NCBI GenBank assembly: GCA_038373885.1
Contig: JAWZYV010012234.1
Span: 124,001 to 188,000, forward strand
Direction: 5' to 3'
Length of the DNA: 64,000 nucleotides
From: Cheiracanthium punctorium
Taxonomy: Eukaryota; Arthropoda; Arachnida; Araneae; Cheiracanthiidae
Part shown: positions 35,171-46,676 of the stretch, piece after piece
Position numbering within the stretch: the stretch's first letter is position 1
Layout of the letters: each line of letters begins with the position of its first letter
Notes under the pieces: model-generated
Database searches by the model: none
What the model was told of the DNA's origin: nothing
What the model saw: only the letters and a program-made list of their open reading frames with translations
Translations under genes and position numbers: made by a program

Positions 35171-35228
35171 CTTCACACTGCAGCCATCTACCGTGTTCGG
35201 CGTCTTTTCCACTCGCCGGTGGGGCCTA
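35171..35228 (-). repeat. tRNA-derived SINE, copy 4, second half (tRNA head)
   Basis: Continues the SINE after the hAT element: CTTCACACTGCAGCCATCTA, CCGTGTTCGGCGTC, CCACTCGCCGGTGGGGC on the + strand, which is the inverse of the tRNA-like head with its A-box. Confidence 0.7.
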
Positions 35229-36206
35229 GCCATTTTTGAAATAAAGCTGCAGTCATCCAAGTTTTTTTGTTATTCTCATAATCTACAGAAAGAGTAGGAT
35301 TAAAAATTTTACAGCATCTTGCTTTAGCTGATCTTTTCAATCACTTTCGGCAGTTCTTTTGTCAGATTCATCTGCATTTGTACAAAGCACAAGGCTCACC
35401 CGATCCTTAGCTTCTCTGCATCCCTTAGCAAACACGAAGGAGATGCTCTTTTCTGCATTGTTGATATTTTAGGGATGCTGGTTCTCTTTCCATCTTACTT
35501 AGTTGAAAAATTCGGAACGTAAATTTCCATCAAATTCAGTCTATAAACAGAACTGTCTCACACCAGATTTTCCAATTTACTTTTCCCGCCCTTGTTGTTG
35601 ATCAAAAGAATGGGGACGGTTTTACTGGGTTTTAATGGCTTTTTCATGGGCAGTAGCAGGGAGGAGGGGGGCACAATGTGGAAATTCTTCGGATAAAGGA
35701 TTTGGAATATGTAGAGGAGAGGAGATCAGAAATTGAATCTAGGTCGTCACAGTAATTTGCCTAGAATGGAAATGTTCTGGTTTTTTTCTGAGGAGAATAA
35801 GTATACATTTCGGCCTGAGCATTTGAGAACTGTACTAAATTCTTTGTTTATACAATATAGTATCGAGTTAGCCCTTTAACGGATCCATAAGTCCTATTTG
35901 GGAGATTTGTTTATAGATACGATTGGCGGTATTTCGAGATAGCACTGAATCGTGGTTTTGCTGTATATAAAATATTACTCTTTTTTCGTAAGAGCTGTAA
36001 TCCATGCATATTGACATATTAGCAGACAGAACAGAGGCGAACAGACAGCCAAAGCGATACGCTTTGATGGAAAGTGTTAAAAAGGGATACGAAATCTGTT
36101 TTTAAAAAGTGACCATAGTTTGAAATATTATCTTCCTGTGTATTTATGTATGTCGTTTATTACTGCTTGCGTTTACATTAATTTGAACTCTTTCTTTCAT
36201 TTCCAG
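35229..36206. other. Upstream of the first visible tetraspanin exon; nothing else recognised
   Basis: Probably the preceding intron. The T-rich tract before 36207 serves as its acceptor. I looked for an exon encoding the tetraspanin N-terminus and found none that I trust. Confidence 0.35.
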
Positions 36207-36290
36207 ACTGTAGGATGTGCTGTCGTCGGATGCATGCTATGGGTTCTTGTGACGTCTCCAGCCCTCAGAGATTTCTTCATGGGCACAACG
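36207..36290 (+). CDS. Tetraspanin exon 1 of those visible: end of TM1 and small extracellular loop
   Basis: This exon encodes 28 residues, TVGCAVVGCMLWVLVTSPAL followed by RDFFMGTT, in phase 0 at both ends. The acceptor is a pyrimidine tract ending ttccag and the donor is gtaagc. The G-C-A-V-V-G hydrophobic run and the following short polar stretch match the second half of TM1 and the small loop of tetraspanins. The initiator methionine and first TM1 residues must come from an exon further upstream. Reading before the acceptor only gives intronic sequence with no conserved residues. Confidence 0.85.
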
Positions 36291-36786
36291 GTAAGCTTCT
36301 TTTACAAATTTAAAAAAATCTTATTAGTAATTAGCTGCGTAGCTCCTATTCGGTTTAACGGGTGCATTGGGCATTCGGGCATAATTTGATATACACCTCC
36401 CCCCCAAAAAAAACTGTCAGCTGATATTTATTATTGATGAAATGATCTGTTTAGTTTTTCACAAATACCCGTATTTTTAATATCTATGCGTTTTTGCCAT
36501 TTCTAAACTTATATAATTTTGCTGTATAAGGCTATATTTACCTAAACATTTTAAATTAACTTTAAAATATTGCATTAAGATATAGCTATTATATTAGTTA
36601 TCGATTAAAAATGTGACATTTTAAATAGAATTATTACTAAGAAAATAAATGCATATTCGAAATTTTGAATTTGTTTTTACGCTACTGCTGTACTGCTATT
36701 GTTTTGATACGGTGAATCAGCGCTACCTATCGACGCCTACATGAAAATCATGGAAATAGTCCCCCACCCCCACCCCCTACCGGTAT

Positions 36787-36883
36787 AAAAGGTAGTTTAT
36801 CTGTTAATTCTAGGTATAAGCTATCGCTATTCAAATTTCATCCAAATCCGTTTAGCCGTTTCAGAGTGAAAGTGTAGCAAACA
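36787..36883 (+). repeat. Tail of the 15815-type dispersed repeat, host of the next insertion
   Basis: TCAAATTTCATCCAAATCCG and GCCGTTTCAGAGTGAAAG match the tail at 16449-16490. It is cut at AGCAAACA by the hAT element. Confidence 0.5.
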
Positions 36884-37936
36884 CAGTGGCGGCTCGTGGG
36901 ATACAGCAAGTACAGCCGGGCTGCACTTGAAATTATCAGCACATACTTTAAAATAATTTATTCTACTAATTTTCCTAAATTCAGATTAGAATTATGGAAT
37001 TCCTACGGTAAATTAAAAAAAATCTCCAAAAATAAAAACCAAACAAAAAAACCGTATTGTGGCCGGATCGCTCATTCAGAAAAAAAGCACTTTAATCTTC
37101 CCGCAATTCAATTGGGAAAATCTTTGGTTCAGCCCAGAGCGCTGATAAGAAAATTGGCAGCACCGTTGCCATGACAACGATTACGTAAGCAGTCCCTCCG
37201 GCATAGGCTATAATGGGGATACGCAGCTAAGACTCAGCTCATCAAAGATTTTCAAACGTCGGCAGCACTTGAAAGCGCGCGGTGAATTCGGCCCACTGAT
37301 TGGCTCGAGAAGTGAGGGAGGGGGTAAGAAGAATATATGTTCTGCAAACTCTCGACTTTATATTGCTGAATTTATCAGGAAGGTAAGCCTGAATAGACGC
37401 TTATGAATGGACAATTACCCATCAAAGCAGTATTATTTTTAAGTAAGCAAGAACTAGCATTTAGAGGACATGGCGAGCGAGAAAATTCTTTAAACATGGG
37501 AAATTTTAAAGAGCTTTTAAAATTATTGATATCTGAATTAAAACAGCGCCCTTTTATGAGGGCATCACTGACCGATTCGCAAGTTTAAAAGAAAGGAGGA
37601 TTGATTTGACTTATAAAAAATAAGTAAGTTTTCTTTTTTTTTTCTTTTCTTCTCAAGTTATCGTTACAAAAGAAAATTCTAAGGAAACTTGAATCAGATA
37701 CGGATTAATGCGATTTTGAGGATAAGAGCGGCTGCTTGAAATTTATGTCCATTTTATGGAAGTAAAATAGGATCTCTTACATTTTTTATGTAATTTCTTT
37801 TTTTTTCCTCGGTGAGGGCTTAATCCGCCAGCTTTCGAATTCAATAACAAAGATTTTCCATTCCTGTCCGGAGGAAGGGTTGGGGGGCTCATATTCTTCC
37901 GGCTGCACTAACAGTTTTGACCACGGGCCGCCACTG
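36884..37936. mobile_element. Non-autonomous hAT-type element, 1053 bp (intron 1)
   Basis: Ends CAGTGGCGGCTCGTGG and, inverted, CAGTGGCGGCCCGTGG. A perfect 8-bp target duplication AGCAAACA flanks it (36876-36883, 37937-37944). The 92-aa and 110-aa open frames across it show no transposase motif. Confidence 0.87.
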
Positions 37937-37944
37937 AGCAAACA

Positions 37945-39432
37945 TGTAAACTGCAAACTTTCGCATCTATATAAGTATACGATTTTGAAGCTATTTGTGA
38001 ATTCCCTAATAACGCCAGAATACCCTGCCATAATCCAGAAACTTTCAAAACTCGCCCCAACTTGCATATTACGGCCTGTTTGAAGTAGTAACCTTCGTCT
38101 TTGCGCCAATAAGTTCATTTTTACTTAAATATGTTTCATAAGCAACCGAAATGATAAACGATTAAGTTTCAGCTTCTGATCAGGTTCAGCTTTAAAAACT
38201 GAAAATTGTGATTAATGAATTAAAATATTTTTCAAGTAAAAAATTTTCTTCAAATCATTTTTTTTAAGTGGACGTTAGTTTTACTCAGGTATAACGTCAC
38301 TGAAAATATCGGATAATTATTTATGACTCTATAACGAGTTGCTTGTGTGGCAGTGGGCTTGTGTTTTTTGAGCAAGTAGTACAGAATATTTCGACGTTAT
38401 AATAGAGTTATAACAACAGAGGCCACTATATAGCTGAGTTCAGCAGTATTTGTAACCCCAGAACTCCCAATCTAAAATCCTGGGAGCGCAAGACCGTAGT
38501 ATACAACATCTGAACAGACATTCTGTCATCATCTGATTCTTTTATTTAAAGCTATTCAAAAGCTTGTTTTATTTTCTAAAAGAGCAACTCTTTATATCTC
38601 TTATTATTTTTTTAAGAAAGCCCTTACTTTTCAAACGTTAGGTGTACATATTTTTAATGACAAAAACAGTATATTTTCGGGAGTTTCTCCGCAGAAATAG
38701 AAAATTGGATAATTTTTCTTCCCTTCGTTCGATAACAGAATACTCGAATTTCGTTACATCTTTACTCCACTTATAGAAAGCTTCAGTTTTTGTTATATTT
38801 ATGTTAGTTTTCTTCTTAAAGAGGAAAAAAGAACAATTTTATGCAGTAAGTATCCATTTAAGACTGTCTTCTCTTTTAACTGCTTCTGGAAAAAAAAATT
38901 ACAAAGAAAAAAATAAAGTTTTCCATCCTCCGATCTAGAAAAACCACAACGTTCTAAATCGAATTTTCGAAATACACTTTCGTGTTATTGCATTTGGTAC
39001 GTTTATTTCTGCAGATGGAAGAGAATTTTTAAAAAACCCTGTTGATTTACGTTTTATATTATAGACAATATTTGCTCCTCCCCCTTTTTTTTTCTTTTTT
39101 TGTTCACGTGATGTAATAAATTTTGTTACATTTGAACAATCCGTTCCAAAAGAACGAGAAAGAGTTGCGAGGGTAAAAGAGTTCCTCGTTGAATGAATAA
39201 TATTCTTGTTTGATATTATTTCGAGTTGTTTTAGAATTTTTGCATTTTAGCTATTCTTTCATGAGTTATTGTTCGTGAGAAGTTCACGGAAAATATGAAG
39301 AGCACTTTACTTTTTTTCAAAACTACTTTTTGAGAATGCATTCTACTTCTTTGTTGTGATATTATGGCGTTAATGTATGTGGCACGTATTAATATTGTGG
39401 ATTAGGTATCATATAAAGCTGTCAAAACGGTC
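37945..39432. other. Intronic DNA, no recognised feature
   Basis: AT-rich and unassigned. Confidence 0.3.
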
Positions 39433-39440
39433 CCAATTTT

Positions 39441-39632
39441 CAGGGCCTGATTATGACCAATAGGGGCCCCGAGCATTGATGAATTTGAGGATCCCCAGCT
39501 ATGAAATTTGTTTTATTTTTCATAAAATTTGGAAATATAAAAGAATATTTCAGAACAACATTTGAAATTGGGGGCCCTTTCGAGCCTGGGCCTTGGGCAA
39601 AGCCCAATCGCCCATGCGATTATAGGGCCCTG
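39441..39632. mobile_element. hAT MITE, CAGGGCCTGATTATG family (intron 1)
   Basis: Left end CAGGGCCTGATTATGACC, right end inverted CAGGGCCCTATAATCGCATG. Flanks CCAATTTT (39433-39440) and CTGATTTT (39633-39640) match 6 of 8. Contains GGGGCCCC-type blocks near both ends, as in 7367-8198 and 11537-12157. Confidence 0.65.
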
Positions 39633-40126
39633 CTGATTTTTCAAACAATACCAGATGACACTGCCTCTGCTAGGAGGGCTAACGTTTATGCGCATGCGCA
39701 CGCCTTGTGATCTTAAGTCATGCATGTGAAAGAAATGAAATACTAAATAACCACAATCGTACTAAAAATACGAGTATTTTGAAAGCGTCCGTTAGTTCAT
39801 TGCTTAAACATGGTTCAAATTCTATTTAAATGGAATTATGCATTTCAAATGAACGTGAGTTCATCGCGAAATTTCTGCGTTAATTAAATTTCTCGAACGG
39901 TGCTTTGATGAATGTGAGGAAAATCGTACTTAATTATAAACAACCTATAACTAACTCATTGTCGTAGTGCAATCCATATAACTTGTTATATAACTTGTTA
40001 TCAATTACGTGAATATGCCATAAATTAAATTAGTGAATCACAGCAGACAAATTTATCACGCGTGTACCACGATGGAAAATGTTTTCACGTGTTACTCACA
40101 CACGGTATACCGAGCATTGTATAGTT

Positions 40127-40350
40127 CACGGCGTACTTCGAAGAAACAAAATTTCCTTTACGTTCTGATACACAAATTGAAAAAGACCGATTGCGCAAGT
40201 AAGTCGGGGAAAAAAATCTGAATAATTCTTTACAATCTTCATCACAGACTGAAATAAATGAAAATAAATAAATAAAATTGTGCCTTTTATGAAAATTTCA
40301 TAGAAAAATTCTTAAACGGAGAACTGCAAAGCAAAATTTTTCAAAGAGTG
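40127..40350 (+). repeat. Dispersed repeat, partner of 21299-21520
   Basis: Same ordered blocks (TTCGAAGAAACAAAAT, ATACACAAATTGAAAA, TAATTCTTTA, TGTGCCTTTTAT). Just after it, 40350-40388 holds a short inverted ATTATGCAAAATTTCCGATT / GATTTTGCATAATGTT hairpin. Confidence 0.5.
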
Positions 40351-40589
40351 TAACATTATGCAAAATTTCCGATTTTGCATAATGTTCCGATTTTTTGTTT
40401 CGGGTTACAGGCTCAGAAAATTTTATGATTTAGTTCGTAAGTTATTAAAGATGCCTCATCAATAAATTTCCAGCCACAGAACACGAAATTAGTTGCTTTT
40501 ACCTGACTTTACATAGTAGTGGAACCTGGGACCCTTTACCTGACTTTACAAATCACTTACAAATCAATTTTACTTATCAAAAAAGTTTG

Positions 40590-40786
40590 CCGATCAGTGG
40601 CCGAATTGATAAAGCTCTGAACAAGTGGAGGGTAGATGGCTGAATTGCGAAGGTCCACAGGCCTACCATGAGGCTGTTGATCTAACGGTCTGGAGTTTTG
40701 GGCGGTTTTCTCCAAATGTAACGCGAATACGCACTAGGACCTCTTAGAAAGTCCTCCCTTTGGCAGGTAGCCCGAGTGTGCTTTGC

Positions 40787-40828
<42 letters not shown>
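40590..40828 (+). repeat. tRNA-derived SINE, copy 5, with 44-A tail (intron 1)
   Basis: + strand copy: A-box-like AGTGGCCGAATTGATAAAGC, GTAGATGGCTGAATTGCGAA, a mutated B-box, then the body (GGTCTGGAGTTTTGGGCGGT, GTAACGCGAATACGC, AGAAAGTCCTCC) and TGTGCTTTGCC. It ends in an uninterrupted poly-A at about 40785-40828. The long clean tail suggests a recent insertion relative to the other copies. Confidence 0.75.
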
Positions 40829-40830
<2 letters not shown>

Positions 40831-42879
40831 AACAACAAAATAATTTTGTTACATCCGTCCTAAGAAGGAATTCGCTGAAGGGGTCAAAACGTTAGCTGAC
40901 TTTTCTTAACGCTGAACTGTTACAAACTATGCATTTTTGGTAAACACTTTTTAAATTTTATTAGAAAGAGTTATAAAAAGGAATCGAAAATTTTTGTACA
41001 ACTTCTTTTGGAAACTTAAGTTTAAAGAACTGGGAAATACACTCTTTTAGAAATTGTTTTGAACAGAAGCCTTGCAAGTACTTTGAAAAATTCAAACTAT
41101 TAATAAAATTCAGTCAGAGATATTTCAGATGTAAACACACGAAAGGAACATGAGGACAAAAAGAGACTTTTTCTTTCCAAAGTTACCAAGAAAAGTGATT
41201 TTAATGACTCTGGTCGTTTTTAAGTTTTAAGGCTTCTTGATTCTGAAAGAGTTACGAAACTGATAAAGCTGTATAAAAGTTCCAATAACATTGTAAAGGA
41301 TAAATTTCGGTACACACACACACAGACACAAAAGTGCAGGGGGAGGGAAGGCAGTACAAAGTATACCGTGAATGACATCTTTTCTTCTTCCTCGAGCAAC
41401 ATTTTATTATGGTGTAATTTTGGGATGAAGATAAAAATGTTGTTTCAACAAGCGCAATAATTAAAATGTGCCCAAAAGCTGTTTTTGCTTTAGGGTAAGG
41501 GCAAATGGGACTCTCCTTTTTAGCATAATTTGACTTTAATACTACGCCCTCCGTTGTTACAAGGACATAACTTTTTTATCATACAATCTGACAGCAGCTG
41601 CCTTTCTGAACATGTAGACATTTTCCATCAATAAGAAATTTTAGAGATTGCGGGATAAGAAATAATTAAGATATTCACAGACAAGGCAACTTCCTTATCC
41701 CTTTCATGCAATTAAGTGGAACATCAGTTAATATCTTTCAATAGGCTACTGGTAAAACTTAGGGTGGGTAAGTGGGTACAAGTAGATATTTTTTTAACCA
41801 TAGCGGTGTGGGGGGGGGGGATCACTGGTTTATCTGAAACGGTTTTCTATAGCAGAATGCAAATCCAATAGAAAAAAATGCGTTTGTTTTTAAACACTGT
41901 TTATTTTTTATTCAAGCACATTTACGTAAGAGTTTTGCTTTATTTTATGTCATAAAATACTTGAACATAAAATTAACACGTATTTAAGCTTACAGTTACA
42001 GGGAAAATATATGAAATGAAGCCTCTGATAATTTATGTAGACCTAGAGCTAAACATTGAATATCTTAAATGGGTAATAAAATAACTGAACTAAAACTTAA
42101 ATTGGCCTAATCTATAGAGGTAGCTACCTAAAGCAATTAAAAAAGTGGCCAAAAATGTTTAAAGTGCTCATAGTTAGACAAGCAGACTATGTTTAAAAAA
42201 TCAAAATACTTGTATCCTGAAATATCAGTGTGGAACATTAGTATAATGCATATATTAAAAAGTACTGGTTTTCTTAGTTTTAATACAATATCTTCTAAGG
42301 TAGAGTATAGGATAAGAGGACTTGACTTTGTTTTGGACCAGGAACAGCCTAAGTCAAGTAATGACCCACTTACATCACCACCCACTAGCTGAAATTGTGA
42401 GGCAACTGGGCCACCCAATTTTAAAAAGTAAATACAAATACCACGTAATTTTCATAAAGTACGAAAGACCTCCATTTTATGCGGTCTTTATAAATATGTA
42501 ACTTATCCTTTGGTACTACATTTAGTTATCAGGAAAAAATATTTTAATAGAAGTCTAATTTTTACAAAATTGCTTCTAACTTTCACAAAACATTAAATTA
42601 AAACAAAATAATAATGTTTTCTGATGTTCTGTGTTCTGTGAAATTGTTATATGAAATCAATGTAGCAGATCGTCTATAATGGAAGAACTGAGGAAATTTA
42701 TTAGTGAGGGGGGGACCCACTTTCCCCACCTCACTCTAGTTATACCTAAGACTTCAATAAAATATCCTATCAAAGAATTAAAATATCCTTGAAATGAAAA
42801 AGCTATTAGTCCCTGCCAAATAAATAAAAAATATGAATTAATTAAATAATACAAAAATAGCGCCTTCGTATGTCTGCTC

Positions 42880-42904
42880 ACACACACACACACACACACA
42901 CACA
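42880..42904 (+). repeat. (CA)n microsatellite
   Basis: About 12 CA units followed by an A run. The surrounding 40829-43684 is unassigned intron. A head motif CTAGCTGCGTTCCCGTTCTT at 42967 resembles 48379. Confidence 0.85.
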
Positions 42905-43684
42905 GAAAAAAAAAATCCTGGACGTATTTCTGTTCTGTCTGTGTCAGACAGTCAATTTATTAAGCTACTAGCTGCGTTCCCGTTCTTCCCACGGTGGAAA
43001 TCGAACATTTTTCGTACATACGAAATATGAATTGATTCCAATGAGGTGGAATCTAAAAAATAAAAAAATATTTGACTCGCGACGTAAAGTTTGCGAAAAC
43101 TAACAAACAACAACAACAACAGAAAATGCTTGACGGTTTGCAGAGAAAACTCCCCACTCTGAAACTGTCTGATCTCTACATCATACTGTCTTTTAGGTTT
43201 AAGTGCAGCATTAATACCTCAGACACTACATGATGTGGACAGCCGTCTCATTTTATAATTAAAAATCATAAGTGTAAATGGGACGAATAGTTCAGATTCA
43301 ATTAAAAGGAACCGTTGAAAATAAATCTAGGTTACCATTACTTACAGAAAAAGGTCTAAATTTGTGAATTTGAGCGCATATACGTTTCTCTGTGACGTAA
43401 GGACCATATGTTAAAATAAAGGCCTGAATTCGTTAATGATACATAACCTTAAATTTTAATCAATGTCTCCTCGGTTAATCTCTCTCAGAGAATTTTCTGA
43501 ATTCATTCATGGCTTGATTAAGGCAGAATCAATTAATCTGAATAAATTTCTAATGCGTGTTTAAACTCGTGACATCAAAGTGACGTAAATTTCACTTACC
43601 ATTTAAAAGTCGGTATCACGTTTGAAGTAATTTTTTTTTTTTTCTCAAAGCAAAGTTTTAAAACTATATTATTAAGTTTTTTCA

Positions 43685-43875
43685 GCAAACTTGGTGATCA
43701 ATTATCAAAATTTGCAAACCTTGTGCGACTTTCAAGATTTTAACCCCCCCCCCCTCCCCCGCCTCTGCGTTACCTGGCAAACACGTTTGAAAAGATCTTC
43801 ACCGTGACAGTTCATGTCTACAAAGTCACGTAGACAAAAATCTGGGCTTGACGAAATAGCACCCTAGTGTTAAAA
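43685..43875 (+). repeat. Dispersed repeat, partner of 30415-30622
   Basis: Same ordered blocks as 30415-30622, with a longer C tract (43743-43760). Lies in intron 1. Confidence 0.7.
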
Positions 43876-44795
43876 ATTTAACTTTGTTAACTATGCTCAC
43901 TAATGTGCTCAAATTGGACATTTGAGTAGCTTTCTACACTGAAAATTGCGAAAAAGACCGGCTTTAAAACCAAACTAATGATGTTAAATACTCGAAAAAA
44001 TTAATAATGCTTCTTCACTAACTGCACTAGACTAACATTAACAGACAACTTATATATCACATGCAACTTTCACAAAAAATTCTTAGCGCAAAAATCGCCT
44101 TCCAAAATGGTCCGACAAGTTACTTGTTTAGGGAAATATTGCAAAATTCCGCATGTTAAGCATTTTTTCCTGAGTGTCTTGTGAAACTTGTAGGTTCATT
44201 ATTTGTAATAGTTCACAGTACCGCTTGTAAAGAGACATTTGAATTTTTTTCGAGTCTTCACAATTGAATTCTTTAATTGACAGATTTTTATCTGTTCAAA
44301 AGTTTCTCGATTTCCTAAAAGAACAACCTAGAGTAAATGATTGCTGTAAAGATTAGTTTAATATTTTAAGTAAAGACATGCAAATAAAGACTGTATATAT
44401 GCAGCTGGAGAATTAGCGTTACACACGTTTAGAAGGGATAAGGTGCACTTCCCGGTCTCGGCAAAATGTAGCATCCTGCAGATATCAATAGGGTCAATAT
44501 AAATAAATGGTCATTCTGTAGAAATTTCAAGACTGACCCTACAAAGGAAGTGGTCGGTGTAGCTCTTGTAAAGAGAAAGAGAAGTTTTTCGTTGTGGTCT
44601 ATCATGGATGCTACTGTACCTAGGTACGCCGCTATAGATACTTCTGTCTTATTTCGCAGCATAAAATTCTTTTCAGCGTAGAACAAAAAACAATATATTA
44701 AATACTAAATAATTTAAACGTAAATTGCAAAGAGCGGATCTAGAAACGTTTTTCGGAAGGGACGCAAAATATTATACTCGTTTTATCTAGGGTAA

Positions 44796-45165
44796 TGCCC
44801 TCTGGTACTTACGTATTATCCCGGCGGTCATTCCCGCCAAACTGTTTTTTTCTCAAATGTGCTGGCAAACTCTTGCCAATCGTATTGCCAATCACAAATT
44901 GGTGTTGACGGAAATGATACAACAACGGGCCGGATAGGAAAAAAGATAACTTTTTGCACACCAATTTAATAAATACTGAAGTTATATGAAATAGAAGAAA
45001 ATTTTTGGAATGTATGTACCAAACTTTTTGGCTGTTGTTCGGGAGAGGGATGGGGGTCTACTTCACGTCCCTTAAAACTGTTAATTTCATGTGTCCGGCA
45101 TTTATCTTGGCAAAAAATCGCTCGTCTTGGCAGACCGCTCAGATAATATGTAAGTACCTGCCCTC
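44796..45165. mobile_element. MITE-like element with GGTACTTACGTATTATC ends
   Basis: The left end GGTACTTACGTATTATCCCG + GCGGTCATTCCCGCCAA is mirrored at the right (CTTGGCAGACCGCTCAGATA + ATATGTAAGTACC). Inside is a ~170-bp block (44928-45090) that also occurs alone at 45960-46128. Target duplication not identified; superfamily unknown. Confidence 0.5.
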
Positions 45166-45228
45166 TTTATATTAGTGGAAGACCCATATATTTTGTGAAA
45201 ATCTATTTTTCTCGGAGGGATATTCTCC

Positions 45229-45244
45229 CCCCCCCCCCCCCCCA
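45229..45244 (+). repeat. Poly-C tract
   Basis: A run of about 15 C, immediately followed by ACAAAAAGC. Confidence 0.8.
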
Positions 45245-45295
45245 CAAAAAGCAATCGCACTTTGAATTGCACACGCAAGTGCGTTCTTCTGTTGT

Positions 45296-45434
45296 TTCCG
45301 AATCACCGTGCGGCTGCCAATCTAACAGTCTAAGAGTTTTGATCGATTCTCACCAGATGCGGCTTGAATACGCTTTAGAACCCCTTAAAAAGTCCTCCGC
45401 CCAACGCCTATAGGCAGATAGGCATTGCGTAGGT
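45296..45434 (+). repeat. tRNA-derived SINE, copy 6, lacking the tRNA head
   Basis: Body only: CTAACAGTCTAAGAGTTTTG, CTCACCAGATGCGGCTTGAA, ACGCTTTAGAACCCCTTAAA and AAGTCCTCCG, then a GCC(T/A)ATAGGCAGATAGGC 3' part. 5'-truncated or diverged. Confidence 0.6.
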
Positions 45435-45959
45435 TTGCCTAAACAGTACAAAAAACTGAAATCTGAATTTGTTTTCCGAAATTTATGCATGATCTTGTTT
45501 TGTTTTCTGAAAAATGCTGCTTCTTATCTTTTCTGTAAAACCACCTATGAAGTAAAATTATGTTTTAATGGAAATGTCTGTAAAATCTGTAATGGGGCTT
45601 GCATGGGCAGACGAGTGGCAAGTGGAGGATCCTGCCCCCATAAAAATACTATATTAGTGTTAGAACCACATCTACGTTATACTAGTATGTAAATTATTGC
45701 ATTAATATATATTTTTCCGGAGAGCTAGGGGACATGGCCCCTCCCTGCTTACAGGTATGGGAACCCATAGGGGCTGGGGTGAGTCTGCCTCCCATCCTTT
45801 ACATTCTGTTCTCAAATTACGTAAAATACCACGAATTTTCAGTCAATCTGTCAAATTAAAAGCAGTGACAGATTTTGAGCAGTGTCGCCATCTATGAATG
45901 ACTATAAGAAATTATAAATTAGCAGTTAGTGATGTGCAGAATTTCAAAATTGTTGAAGG

Positions 45960-46128
45960 AAATGATACAAGAACGGGCCGGATAGGAAAAAGGATAACTT
46001 TTTGCACACCTACTTAATAAATACTGAAGTTACATGAAACAGAAGAAAATTTTTGGAATGTATGTACCAAACTTTTTGGCTGTTGTTCGGGGGAGGGGGG
46101 TCTACTTCACGGCCCTTAAAACTGTTAA
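45960..46128 (+). repeat. Solo copy of the block inside 44796-45165
   Basis: Near-identical to 44928-45090 (ACGGGCCGGATAGGAAAAA, GATAACTTTTTGCACACC, AATGTATGTACCAAACTTTT, GGCTGTTGTTCGGG). One copy is within inverted ends and one is not. Confidence 0.75.
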
Positions 46129-46265
46129 TATGTAATAAAATCAAAAGAAAAATTAAATGTCGTAAATGAAATTGTTTGTAAAATATGCACAGAAAGCTAA
46201 TTAGATAACCTGTATTAAAAATTATCTTCGTCAAATATTTATTGACTTCTATTTTACTATTTTAG

Positions 46266-46314
46266 ATATTCTCTTATGTTGTAATGGGAGTAGGAGGACT
46301 TCTGTTTTTAAATG
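46266..46314 (+). CDS. Tetraspanin exon 2: first half of TM2
   Basis: This 49-bp exon encodes IFSYVVMGVGGLLFLN plus the first base of a glycine codon. The acceptor is tttag and the donor gtaagt. The glycine-rich hydrophobic segment is the usual TM2 of tetraspanins. It is too short to be found by ORF length. It was recognised because it is in frame with its neighbours, with the Gly codon completed by the next exon. Confidence 0.85.
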
Positions 46315-46593
46315 GTAAGTTTCTTTCCTTTATTTCTTTTCTTTTTTTAACCCACTTAAACAATATTACTTAAAAATTATTTCCAGGTGTATATAGCAAC
46401 TTTCTAAAATATCATTATTAAAAAAATAATAAGCATTTTAATGCACTGTGTTTTTAATGCACTTTTTATGGTGGTTATTTATGTTATTAAAAAATTATTT
46501 AAGCTGCTTAAAAAAATCCACAGTTTTTTTTTCAAGTTTCAAAAATAAATTATTATTATTGGAAAAAACACTCAAAATTCCGGATTTTAAACG

Positions 46594-46676
46594 ATAAAGT
46601 AAATAAAAAACTTTGTAAAAAACACACATAAGATGATCTTATGTGTGTTTTTTACAAAGTTTTTTATTTACTTTAT
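46594..46676. repeat. Perfect 83-bp palindrome (41-bp arms, 1-nt centre) in intron 2
   Basis: 46594-46634 and 46636-46676 are exact reverse complements, checked base by base, around a single G at 46635. The arms begin ATAAAGTAAATAAAAAACTT and end ACACACATAAGAT. An (ATT)n run follows. It would form a very stable hairpin in DNA or pre-mRNA. There are no target duplications obvious enough to call a transposon. Confidence 0.95.

Noticed and set aside
36120..36389. Reading the whole 89-aa open frame as a gene
   Set aside because: Only 36207-36290 shows tetraspanin residues; the rest is flanking intron beyond good splice sites.
42137..42418. 93-aa (-) and 67-aa (+) open frames with non-repetitive composition
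   Set aside because: No domain, intronic position, no supporting splice sites.
45435..45692. 85-aa frame with several cysteines
   Set aside because: Intronic; cysteine spacing fits no family and the DNA joins repeat fragments.
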